From Liquidambar formosana (Eukaryota > Streptophyta > Magnoliopsida > Saxifragales > Altingiaceae), in the NCBI GenBank assembly GCA_039720395.1, contig CM077827.1, forward strand, positions 12,873,615 to 12,937,614: a stretch of DNA of 64,000 nt, written 5' to 3'. Positions 1 to 10,186 of the stretch are shown piece after piece. Both the position numbers and the translations under genes were made by a program. Each line of letters begins with the position of its first letter. Position 1 is the first letter of the stretch. The notes beneath the pieces were generated by a model. It was not told the origin of the DNA and searched no databases. It saw only the letters and a list, made by a program, of their open reading frames with translations.

Positions 1-67
1 AATTGCTTCTGAAAGTTTCAAAGGACATGTCGACTCCATGGGTGCTATTGGAGAAATGTTAAATTGA
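1..67 (+). pseudogene. C-terminal tail of copia RNase H (copy A)
   Basis: The first 67 bases encode the last 21 residues of the copia polyprotein, ending GEMLN and a TGA at 65-67. They match 29639-29705, the end of the RNase H region of the copia element at 25660-30196. The window cuts off the rest of this copy. The spacer to the LTR (68-132) contains the purine-rich stretch AAGTGCGAGA just before the LTR, the position of the polypurine tract. Confidence 0.85.
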
Positions 68-132
68 GTGACAAAAATCCTCAATGGAATTGTATTTTGA
101 TGTACTCTTGGTCTAATTGGCCAAGTGCGAGA

Positions 133-558
133 TGTTATATTGAGTGGCCAAATAGCCTTCATGCAACGGTAATTTTTTTATTGAAACCTTGCAAAGAAGT
201 GAATTTATTATATTAAATATTTATATTTATTTTGAAATAATGGCTGCATCTTTTCAACCACATTGGCTTTGTGGGATTTGATGTGGTTAAACATGTAGTC
301 CACTTTTCTAGAGATATGGTTGTGAGTGGGGGCAATGAGGTGGATAAGGGAGAGAGCACTAATGTTAAATTCCTAATCTTTAGGAACTAACATGAACGTT
401 AGAATTTTGGGAGCTTATAAATCCCATCTGAACTCTCTCTAAAAGATAGGAAATAGAAGTTTAACCACACTTGAAATCCCTTGTGGATAAAAAACCCATT
501 GCAACCCAACCACTAATTATCTCTCTCTTTCTCCAACGTTATTCCAGTTTTTGCTTCA
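133..558 (+). mobile_element. Copia 3' LTR (copy A)
   Basis: This LTR runs from TGTTATATTG to TTTTGCTTCA and is followed by AGTAC at 559-563. It is nearly identical to the 3' LTR at 29771-30196 and clearly less like the 5' LTR at 25660-26086. The insertion therefore predates the segmental duplication, and this is the duplicated 3' end of one integration event rather than a separate insertion. Confidence 0.9.
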
Positions 559-743
559 AGTACTACTCAGCTCGATAAGCTCTTAATACTTTAAATAATT
601 ATACTATGCGAGCTCAACTTAATAAAAAGTTTATTTGAGCTCACTCGTAAGCTAAACAAGGTGAGCGCAAGCTTTACTTTGAGCTCGTTAATTTAACAAG
701 CCAAGCTTAGCCTGATTCATATGTACGTGTGTGTGTATCTCTC

Positions 744-813
<70 letters not shown>

Positions 814-1120
814 TATATATGCAAATATTTTGCAAAAATTCTGTTGGGTATATGAAAATTTAAACAAATGTGGGTTGTAAATTTGTCATTGGGGGGGGGG
901 GGTGGAATTCTAATTGGAGACCATGGGGCATAATTGGGTGATGACTATAGAGAATAGATATTCAATTATTGAAATTTTAATATGTCAAAATTCTACATGG
1001 AGTTCAAATTTTGATGGATGGATTAAAACAAATTTAAGAATATGGTAACAAAGAAATTTGTAGAGTGAAAAGCGTGGAGTACAAATTTGTGGCCAGCTAC
1101 CATTCAATTTCTAGCCGATT
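559..1120. repeat. Gene-free stretch with CT/TA microsatellite and G-run
   Basis: No gene is visible. Bases 559-720 are rich in GAGCTC/AAGCT words and resemble the flank at 25500-25654, as expected if the copia element landed in an older dispersed repeat. A (CT)n tract followed by a (TA)n tract fills about 737-811 and a run of about 12 G lies near 891-902. Both differ in length in copy B (about 30377-30440 and 30521-30532). Confidence 0.6.
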
Positions 1121-1243
1121 AAAAAAAAAAAAGGGTAATACACAAAAACACTCACCAGGCTAAAATACACGACTCCACTCGGAATTAAACCCAGAATCTC
1201 TGGTTTTGCAAACTAGCCCATTAATCCGTTGGGCCAAGGAGTC
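1121..1243 (-). mobile_element. tRNA-derived SINE-like element (copy A)
   Basis: Read on the minus strand, the segment starts GACTCCTTGGCCCAACGG, resembling a tRNA 5' part with an A box, then carries GGGTTTAATTCCGAG, close to the RNA polymerase III B box GGTTCRANNCC. It ends in a T-run (A-run at 1121-1132 on the plus strand), as in several plant SINE families. It is about 123 bp and also present in copy B. I see no convincing target duplication, and a decayed tRNA-related fragment is possible. Confidence 0.5.
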
Positions 1244-1269
1244 AATTGGTTTCCCATATGTGAAGTCAT

Positions 1270-2930
1270 TGTTAGAGTTATGCCCTAGAGCCAATCATAG
1301 AGATGATTGTTTAGGGATAAAGGAACAATCATTTGATTTCATTTATGTATGTCACATTTATTATTGATTTAATAAAAGGGCTTATTCTATTATGTTTGTA
1401 TGCATCATTTATATTTACATAATATGTCCAAGGAGTTAGAGTTGAGAATATTGAATTACAAAGAGTTGTAATTATGAGACTGTAAATATATCTCTGTACT
1501 AAACTCCTAAATCATTCCTAGTTGAAGGTTCACTATGATGGACAGTAATGAACCATAGGACTAGCACTTGTTAGGTTGACTCTATAGGAGGATAGCTGGT
1601 CTCAAGCTATTTGTGTGGAGACACTACAACCAACAGGTGGGTGCTTGTTAATAGAATAGGTACACTGAATGTGACCAAAGATTTGAGATAAACTGAATGG
1701 AGTTTTAACCTGCCTGTCAATCAGTTTCTCAATGTTATAGTGGTACAAGTAATCCTTAGACCTGAGACACCATAGTTACCTTATGCATGTAGCTTTAGAA
1801 GTTTGATAACACTAAGTGCAGATTCTATTCATGGGTCTGTAAAGGTGTTCATTGGCCCTATTGCTATGTGTATGAAGGCATGTGAGTGATCAACAAGGAA
1901 TCCATTACTCTCAGGAAAAAGAGAGAGAATGTCTCATATAGCATTCATAATATAACTCATTCAGTCCATGGCCATGGCAGTGTGAATATGGAAAGGAGTT
2001 TCCATAAGTTCATCATTGAGTTGATATTTATGAATGAGTATAAAGTAATTGAACTAGGGACTTGACAGACTTCCATGTCCTATTAGTTCAATTGGAGACA
2101 TTGTGTAAATGGAAGGATGCAATTGTAACCTATAAACTATAACAGAAGGGTTCTTTGATAGATACATATTCACTTCATTAAGGACGACACCATGAACCAT
2201 ATGCTAGGTGTTATTCATGGTTAGTAGAAGCCCTAATTGATATAAGTGAGTTATAATCAATTAGGGAATTGGAAGGAGTTCCAATTAGACCCTAAATGGA
2301 AAGAGTTCCATTGTGCACACCTCGTGCTATTCCTACTACTTGATGATGTGAACCCAATGGGTCACACACTTATCATGCAAGATGAGCTTTAAAGTCTATG
2401 AGAGAAAGGGTATGAATGCATAAAGAATAGTTCTTTGAGGCCTATTTATATTTGATATAAATTATAGGGGTTATTGTGCAATTTAGAGAAATTGCATCAC
2501 ACCCTAATAGGGTTTCCCCCTAGGGCCGGCCCCCTTAGTGTGGACTATATAAGTCACACTTTATGATGTGTGACATCATCACAATCACAAGTTGAAATCC
2601 CAAGGGGCTGTCCAGATTTTCCAGCCCCCTCTCTCTCTCTCCTCTCTTCTCCTACACTAGCAACAACAAGGGAAAAGAAGGAAAGGACTTGAAGCTCTAG
2701 CTAGGTGTGGATACCGTTGGAGGCAGCACACTTGGGCTGCTCATTCACCGCTGTCCGGAATCAAAGCTTGGAGCAAAAAGGAGAAGACAAAAATTCTGTA
2801 AGTGTTCTAACCCTCTTCATAGCTAGGGTTTGATTTTGTATATGCATAGTTAGATTCATGGGCTGTGGAATCAAAGGGAAAACTTTTATATTCCGCACTT
2901 CTATTTTTCCCTCTTGTATGATTCCCAACA
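1270..2930 (+). mobile_element. Solo LTR, 1661 bp, copy A only
   Basis: The segment begins TGTTAGAGTTATGCCC and ends TGATTCCCAACA. It is bounded by the perfect 5-bp target duplication GTCAT at 1265-1269 and 2931-2935. Copy B has a single GTCAT at the same place (30896-30900), a natural empty site. There is no internal coding region, so this is a solo LTR. CTATATAAG near 2545 is a likely TATA box of the LTR promoter. A second member of the family, inverted, occupies 16517-18174, and a rearranged fragment is at 13350-14139 and 41393-42190. Confidence 0.93.
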
Positions 2931-2935
2931 GTCAT

Positions 2936-4140
2936 ACATTATTTTTTTAAAAAAAAACAATATTTCTAACATCTTTTATGTGTTCATGATATTATTGCCA
3001 TGCCAGCAAAGTCCATTTTAAAATTTCTTCATTATAATCTCGCTTTCTATACTTTTGTAGAACAATACTTACCACTGGAGCCCTCAACAAAGCTTGAAAA
3101 GAGCAATGCGATTGAAAGTTGATGTGATTGAAAGGGGAATTGGAGTGCCAACAAAAAGAAGAAAATAAAGACTTAAGCTAAAGATGCATGTCACGGGAAA
3201 GTAAAAAAAGCTGCAATGGCCTTTTAGTTAATTAGCAACTTCTTGAGGAGAAAATTGTGGAAACAGAGAAAGGATTGGTGAGGGCGAGAGAGTTCACTCA
3301 GGGGTGGGGGTCTATGCAGAGGAGAGATCATTTACTCCATGGAAGGTTTTATGTTGTGTTGAGATCGAGTTGAAAAACATTTTTGAACCTCGATCCATTC
3401 CCTTTTATAGGGATGGATAGCCTCTGTCTGCTAGCTATTCCATTGTAAACATTAATTTCATCACACTTGCCAGCCATCCATGCTCCTTTTTCTCCTTCTA
3501 AGTCAATTAAGTTAATGTGTGAGATATATGGATGCTTTAGGGAAAACATCTTCATTGATAAACGATTCTTGAAGCTTCTCTCTCACAAATAACTAGAACA
3601 CCGATAGGCATTGGACACAATTTTCAACCATACCAAATTGCAGATCCTCGGGCTTGTTTATCTAGGTGAAATTATGTCGATCTACTAATCTCTAGGAATA
3701 ATAATTGGTTAGTTTTTCATCTCAATTTTAGTTTAATTATTGTTAAAAGCTTGAATGATTGAATAGTTTGGGCAGTCTAGATAACTAACCAACTTGTCTA
3801 AATTTATTTGTCGATGGATTAGCCAGAAAGATAGATATTAAGTAGTAATTTAACCGCATATAAATAGGTTATTTAAACTATGAAAACAGGATGTGAGAAA
3901 TAAAATGAAAATATATTTAAACATTCTGATCAAAGAGTCCAGGAGTGCTTTGCAATCTTGAACTCAATTGGAGATATATGCCATCCTATTTTCAAACGTA
4001 ACTACATATTAAAAATTTATTACAAACTTTCAATTGTTCTATTTCCAGTTCAAATATGAAATTGTTCTCTCAAACTTCCTCTTTTCCAAGATAAATTTAT
4101 GGAAGGGACACAACCTTCCAGGGATTCTATTGACTTAATT
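2936..4140. other. Intergenic, no supported gene (copy A)
   Basis: This lies downstream of the DUF3537 gene. A 68-codon minus-strand open frame (3349-3555) has no recognisable domain, promoter or homology and is not called as a gene. The matching region of copy B (30901-32110) is almost identical, which reflects recent duplication and not selection. Confidence 0.5.
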
Positions 4141-4273
4141 TTTCTCAATTCATTAGAACAACCACCTTAATCAATATCCACAGCACCAGAGAGAACAACC
4201 ACCTTACTCAATATTCAGTTTCTCAATTTGTTAGAACAACGACCTTACTCAATATCCACAGCACCAGAGAGAA
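4141..4273. repeat. 78-bp-period tandem duplication at the 3' end of the DUF3537 CDS
   Basis: Two 55-bp units at 4141-4195 and 4219-4273 share TTTCTCAATT at the start and CACAGCACCAGAGAGAA at the end, with a period of 78 bp. On the minus strand the upstream unit (4273-4219) encodes the final residues of the protein and its stop. The other unit falls in the presumed 3' UTR and still reads as a related C-terminus. The same structure occurs in copy B. Confidence 0.8.
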
Positions 4274-5164
4274 TTCAAATGCAAAGAGGGTGTGAAGTAA
4301 TCCGCGATCAAGTGCAAATCCAAAGATTGTGATTCCACCATTGTTGTGCTGCAAATAGGTCACTGCATATATAGTCAAACAAATTCAGTTAAGCTTGCCA
4401 ATATATGTTGTAAGATCAAGATGGCTAATGGTACATATTTTATATGGTCCACGCTGGTCAACAAGATAGGCCATTTCTCATTGTACTCCTAGCTATTACA
4501 GATGCAGAGATGAAAACATTACTGACCTAAAGCTTGTCTGGTTTGGAAGGAGGATGTGTCATGTGGGGATACTGTGATGAAAATATCTGACGCCTCAGAA
4601 TCACTGTAGCCGCATCTGGACGCATGGCAGTGTCCCATCAGCTACTGGCATTATGTCTTTACATTGGTCCAATCCGGAATCATTAGAAGCACATGTCACA
4701 AGCATATGCCATCTAGTCGCAACGGAAACAATCCCTTGAGCTCTATGAGTGATTCTTGCTGCTCCCATTAATCCCAAGAAGAAGCCACTCAGCTGAACAG
4801 CTGAACAAACCTGCATGTCCAAAAAAATGCGTATCATAGAACATCATGATTGTATCCTTTTATCTGCAATGAGACATAAATTTGATAAAACTTCATTGGC
4901 CAGTCCAATTCATTTCATGAAGTTTCTTCCATTCTAACCACCCATCGCTATCCACCTTAGTTATATATACTTGGGGTCGGTTAAGTGATTTCCCTTTTCA
5001 TTGTATAGCTCTATCAAAGGTTATATTCTCTCTTTTGATTGTTAACAACTATATAATGGTTACAATCCAAGATTTTTTATAACAGATTTATGCCGTCCGT
5101 TTCTCATTTCTCATAGAATGGTAAAAAAGGTGTGTACTGATGCTTCTTTTGCTGACCCAAAAAC

Positions 5165-5203
<39 letters not shown>

Positions 5204-6537
5204 TAAAAATTGTATATCTAGATCTCCAAGATAACCTATTTGGACACTGTTAAATGAGAGAGAAATGGGCAGGATAAGATCCTCAGAAAATTTTTTGTAC
5301 AAAAATGTTATCCCTCGATTTTGACCCCTATTTTAAAAGCTGTGTTTTGTTTTTTTGTTTTTGTTTTTTTTCTTGGGACAGAAGGGGGGGTGTTTGATTG
5401 GTATATACTATGAAATAATGAATTCGAATACAAATTATTAACGATGCAATAAACTCCCTTTATTTGTATGAATTCAATATTTATAGCTTGGAATTTACTT
5501 ACCACGATTTCACCAGAATTAAAGAAACTCTTCTCCGATTTGGATGCCAAAACCAGCAGCAATGCTCCCAATTGACTAATTGTGATGGTAACCAAACATA
5601 CAATGATAAAGAACCGATACCTATGGCTTGTCACTGACAACTGTTTTCTAATCCTCACGTGTTCCTCGAAAATGACACCCGCATCCGACGCACATCCCTC
5701 TAACGTCTTTCGAAACCCTTCAAACCTCAGTATTTGAAGCTCACAAGTCAATCGGAACAAAACACAGACTAGCAGGAACAAACCAGTCCGATAAACCCAC
5801 GACGCCAACACCAATATGAACACAATAGAATTCAACGGAACCCCAGAGCTAATTTGAGGAATACACACAGTTACCGTCAAGAAGAATATGATTTTATGCG
5901 CGAGTTTGATGAAAAAGGATGGGAGAAGGATGCATGCTAGGTACCGGAAAGCCCTGTGCAGCTCGCGTGTGTACCTACGTTGGACGTACAACGAATCGTC
6001 TTGCAAACCATCGAGGAAGAGGAGCTGACGGAGACCGTACCTTCGGAAGAAGCAAGACAGTGTGAAAAAGCCTATTGCAGCTAAGGCTGACTCGGGCAGT
6101 TGGACCAGCTTGTTGAGTGAGATTGGGTCGTCGGCTGATGCAGTTGCTGGGACCTGAACCAGGATAGAGCTTGCGATGGGGACAATGATGGTGAGGAGTA
6201 TAAAAGTAAGGTATGATATGGATTTCCCAAGACACGACGAGTGGTCAAGCGCACACCATTTGAGGCTTATTCGAAAGTTGCGTAGCTCGTCATAGATAGA
6301 TGATTTTGATATGGAATAAGATGGCCTTAGGAGTAAGGGAACGATATAGTTGGCATGGTTTGATTCATTGAGATCATCAGGAAATGATATAGGTCGATTA
6401 GAAAATTGAAGGTCGACGTTGGTTTCGCCTGAGTTTTTCATTGGTTCGATTTTAGGAGGAAAATTGGGTGAGAAAGATGGGTGGTAATTGTTATATGTTG
6501 GTAAGAAGCAATAAATGGGACAAGCAGCCTGTGACAT
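4223..6537 (-). CDS. DUF3537 membrane protein, gustatory-receptor-like family (copy A)
   Basis: Three exons on the minus strand are inferred: 6537-5503, 4810-4527 and 4362-4223. Exon 1 gives 345 residues and ends at a GTAAGT donor after SGEIV. Exon 2 begins VCSAVQLSGFF after a TGCAG acceptor. Exon 3 encodes TYLQHNNGGITIFG and a last hydrophobic helix ending WILSKVVVLTN. Hydrophobic segments lie at about residues 107-129, 150-165, 197-228, 235-262 and 309-332, with one more in each of exons 2 and 3, fitting the seven-helix plan of plant DUF3537 proteins, distant relatives of animal gustatory receptors. The function of most plant members is unknown. Total exon length is 1459, one more than a multiple of three. 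The frame in which exon 2 starts meets TGA after QMRLQ, while its 3' part is open in another frame (DSEASDIFITVSP). So exon 2 carries a frameshift, or the splicing model is wrong. Confidence 0.78.
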
Positions 6538-6614
6538 GGTGTAGCTTTTCTGGTTGTGAAGAAATCACATTATAGGAAGAGTAAAGGACATAGGAAATAT
6601 TGCTTGCTTACCAA

Positions 6615-6635
6615 TTACCAAATATATATTTTGCT
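6615..6635 (-). promoter_or_regulatory. Candidate TATA box of DUF3537 gene copy A
   Basis: AATATATATT at 6621-6630 lies about 85-95 bp upstream of the ATG at 6537. It is the best TATA-like word in a short AT-rich upstream region and is conserved in copy B at about 34562-34571. AT-rich words are common here, so the call is tentative. Confidence 0.35.
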
Positions 6636-6784
6636 TGGACCTTAAGACTAGAGTAATATGCTTTGTAAGGAGAGGAAGCTTAATTGACAATTGATATACA
6701 GGAACTCTTAACATGGTTGAAAGAATGAAAGGGAATCATTCAATCAAAAAATAAAAAGAAAAAATTCAATAAATCCAAAGTTAA

Positions 6785-7160
6785 TTTATTAGGGGCAGTG
6801 CTATACGAAGCACCCTGTGCAGCACCCAACCCACATCAGGGAAAAAAAATTTTAAAAAAAATTGAGAGAATTTTGGTCCATACACATAATGACACATAAG
6901 GTGTGCGCTTTATTTTGGTGTTGCACATAATGTGCTGTACATAGCATTCCTCATTTATGAGTCATATTGTAGAGCACTACTATTTCACCAATGTATTTCA
7001 CTTACGTTCTATCACCCACCTAGATGGGATACTTTATCTTTTATCCATACTGAACCCTACATGATAGCTTTCACCTATCCATTTTCAACATATATGATGG
7101 GTGATAGAAGGTGGGTGAAATAACATTTTCCTTCATTGTGTAGCATTATTAAAATTGAAC
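6785..7160. mobile_element. Possible MITE(s) upstream of the DUF3537 gene (copy A)
   Basis: Imperfect inverted pairs are present. GGGCAGTGCTATACGAAGCA near 6793 is partly complementary to the stretch around 6925-6955. The TATTTCACC...TATCACCCACC block at about 6980-7022 is inverted at about 7093-7120. Such short, non-coding, partly palindromic blocks are typical of decayed MITEs. I cannot define clean ends or a target duplication. Copy B has the same structure at about 34735-35110. Confidence 0.35.
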
Positions 7161-9158
7161 TTTTTAAAATTAAGTACTATTGAGAAGCAGAAAAGGTCTC
7201 TCTTCATCCCTTTTTTAATTTTTTTTTTTATGTGTATATTTTTGAAGCTTTTTACTGTAAAGCATAGGTAACGTAAGCAAAAGCATGTTTGGTAGTTTTA
7301 ATTTCATTTTTTGTAGTTACCTTAAAAGTTTTTTCATTCAAGTAGAAATGATAAATTAAAATTTTCTAAATTACTTTTGAATTTTTCTAATAAGTTTTTA
7401 ATTCAAATAATTATCTTATAGAGAAAATTTAGCGCTTCTTCACGCATTGTCAAAAATCCGACAAATGGTGCTGGAAACTCTCTTAATAAACAATAACAAA
7501 AGTGTAGAACCATCTCTCCTGATAGAATGAATGAGAGCTCATTCGTTTTTCTTTTCTTTTCTTTCTTTTATTTATTTTTTTTATTACAGCTCTTTGCATT
7601 TTGAAATTTGTTTTTGAAAGGAATTTCTTTTTTCTACTTTTCCTCAGGTGAAAAATCAGTTGTATTTGTGCTATGCAGAATGTAATTTTCAAATGCTTAA
7701 CTAAATACTCCCGGTATCCATTTTGCGTTTTTAGTTTTTTCTTTTAAAAGCGAAAAAAGTACTGTTGAGAAGTAAAAAAAATGGTGCATGAGTTTCAATG
7801 GTTTTTAATAGGGTATTTATATATACATATATAGTTATGTTCCCATCAACACGTGTTGATATAAGTTATATCAACATGTGCTTATCTGATCATCATCCTA
7901 TATCTATATTTCAATAGATAAAATTAAATCTACATCCTCCTCTATCTCCATACTTCCATATATAGTACCATTAGACTAATATAACTGTGACAAAAGCAAT
8001 GTGTAAATAACTTTACAGGCACTTCAATGGCTGGTAAAATTAACTATCTCATGAACTTTATCCTTTAATTGCCTAATATTTTTGAGATAGAGAGAGAATG
8101 CATATGCCTAAAGGATTCATCAGGTGCGCCCCCCCCCAACCCCATCCCACTTTTTTAAAAATTTTTATTTATTTATTTATTTATTCATGCTATGACAATG
8201 CATGTATTTGACTCATTAGCACACTTTATCCCTGGTTTGTCATTTTTCTCATTTTTTTTCCCACCTCTTGTCAGAATCCTACACGCGTGGCTGCACCCTA
8301 TCCTATAGGATAGGTTTCCCTTATGCTTGATTGATATTCTCACTCGAAACCTCTCCCTTTATAAAAGGAGAGATGTCATTAGGCAATATATAAGGCCTTT
8401 GATATTCTATCCTATAATTAAAATAAGTGGTTTAGATTAACCCAATAATCCAGTTGCCTCTTATTGAATACCATATATTTTTTTTTTTTCTGTTGGTATA
8501 ACTGCCCCATTAAAGTTGATGAGACTACACTTTTTATCCAGAGGATGGGATCATGCATTGATCAAGGCTTTTGAAATCATATCATATTAGAATAAATTTA
8601 TTTTTTAATCTCAGGATAGTCAACTAGTGATGCAAAACATTTTATATCTTTACATTTTATTTGAACAAACGATATATATAGTTGTATTTTAGGTTTTATT
8701 TTATTTTTAAATATAGATCAAGTGACTTCTTAATATAATCCAAAACTTTTTGTCACTATAACTTATATAAAAATGTTCTCAATCTATTTACATGACTAAT
8801 TTGTCATATAGTATAACCATTAATTTTTATATAAAACAATGAAATCTCATCAATTTGGTGGATGCTACACCATCACATATTGTCGATCTCTTCTTTATTT
8901 ATCTATCCAACTGATCTTCGCTAAAGAGAAATTACAAGTATAGGATAGGAAAATAAAAATTATGCAAAGATGTTGATCAAAATGCAGCTAGTTTAAAAAC
9001 TCTGCAATTTTACTATAATACCTATATTCAATGCATGACACGTTTGAAAGACATCCCTACTGCCATCTATCAACCCAAGAACCCTCTCCTCCATTTCAAT
9101 CACCACATTCCTACATTTTCACTTCCCCTTCGTGAGTTGTGCATCAACTTTATTATGT
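7161..9158. other. AT-rich intergenic region, no supported gene (copy A)
   Basis: No open frame with recognisable content is seen. It holds homopolymer runs, a C-run near 8129, ATTT repeats near 8166-8184, the perfect palindrome ATCCTATAGGAT near 8300 and a hairpin at 7846-7880. The counterpart in copy B is about 35111-37119. Confidence 0.5.
7846..7880. repeat. Hairpin-forming inverted repeat
   Basis: CACGTGTTGATATA is followed after a 3-base spacer by TATATCAACATGTG. This gives 14-base arms with one mismatch, and copy B has the same hairpin at about 35801-35836. It could be the core of a small foldback element or chance AT-rich symmetry. Confidence 0.5.
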
Positions 9159-9170
9159 GTCCAAGATTTA

Positions 9171-9500
9171 AGGCTCTTTTCCCTAAATATTGTTTGTTTT
9201 TTTTTTTTTAGTTAATTTATTCTGCTTTTGGTGTGATTGTCAAGTTTATTCCGGAACATTGATAAAACGTTGTTTACAAGTCACATTTTATTAAAATCAG
9301 TTGCTAGCGCACGTTTTATGTTGGGTATAGACGACTCATACAATGGGCAAATAGTTCCAACATGAAAACGTGATTGCTAGGCACGATTTTATAAAAACAT
9401 GACTAGTACCACAATTTTATCGGTGTTCTGGAATAAACTTGAAAATCACACCAAAGATAGAAATAATTAATAAAAAAACAATATTTAAGTAAAAAGAGTC
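9171..9500. mobile_element. Mutator-like MITE, about 330 bp (copy A)
   Basis: Long terminal inverted repeats of about 90 bp are readable: TTTTGGTGTGATTGTCAAG near 9224 matches the complement of the right arm near 9440-9458, and both ends include CTCTTTT plus TAAATATTG. The element is flanked by the direct repeat CAAGATTTA (9162-9170 and 9501-9509). A 9-bp target duplication with long TIRs fits Mutator-like elements. It has no coding capacity. The orthologous insertion in copy B is 37129-37456. Confidence 0.75.
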
Positions 9501-9509
9501 CAAGATTTA

Positions 9510-10186
9510 AAACCGAACTAGTGCCTATAGAGTTATGGTAGAAGTAGGCCTGGTAAATTGGACCCAAACCTACCCCCAATAAATGGGTTTGGGTAATGAT
9601 ATATTGTTAAATGGGTTGTTATTGGTTACCCAATCCAACCCAATATAATTGGGCAATTCTGGGTTACAAACAGACCCATCGAGGGACGTTTAGAAAAATA
9701 AGAAGCAAACAGATACGAAGCAAAAAAGAAAAACGTTATCTCTGTTTATGTTCTTTCTAGGGCTGAAACGTTCTTCTTGTTCGCTCATCCTTTGTCTAGC
9801 TGCTGTCAAGGGTGTACTCTAGGGTGGCTTTCATTAGTTCTCATTGCTTTCTTAAGGATTTCTTCTTAATCACCACTTCATTGTTTCAATCGTTCTTAAA
9901 CCTGTGAAGAGGAGGTAACGAGCCATCGGCAACGAGTTTTGTGAGTCATCGGTAAACTCCACGTTTTTGTTTGTTGGTAGATAGATGACAAATCTCTTTG
10001 GACTATGATTTTGAAAAAAATATTTTGATGTGTGGGTATCATCTTTTGATTGAGGTTCTAAGCGATTTTAGTTGATTGGGTGGGCGCAATTTAACATTTT
10101 GAGTGATTTGATGGTGATATGTGCAAGGATTTTAAATGTATTATATGCTCACAGATGTTTGATGAAAATCCATATGAGTTTCAATA
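9510..10186. other. Unresolved region left of the 2.45-kb solo LTR; possible degraded gene or hAT-like sequence
   Basis: A GGGTTTGGGTAATG/GGTTACCCAATCC-rich block at about 9540-9680 is followed by a pyrimidine-rich leader-like stretch and GTGAGT-type donor words. No protein is recognisable. Copy A has many one-base losses relative to copy B here, so reading frames cannot be trusted. In copy B the equivalent stretch is 37466-38170. Confidence 0.35.

Noticed and set aside
3349..3555. 68-codon minus-strand frame
   Set aside because: No domain, start context or splice support; it is open by chance in AT-rich DNA.
5111..5302. 63-codon minus-strand open frame with a long Phe run
   Set aside because: It is the translation of a 40-base A-run in intron 1 of the DUF3537 gene; the run is only about 12 bases in copy B and the frame is lost there.
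5308..5502. Extension of the DUF3537 exon 1 frame beyond SGEIV to 409 codons
   Set aside because: A clean GTAAGT donor follows SGEIV, the extension has no family resemblance and copy B differs there; exon 2 at 4810 continues the family sequence.
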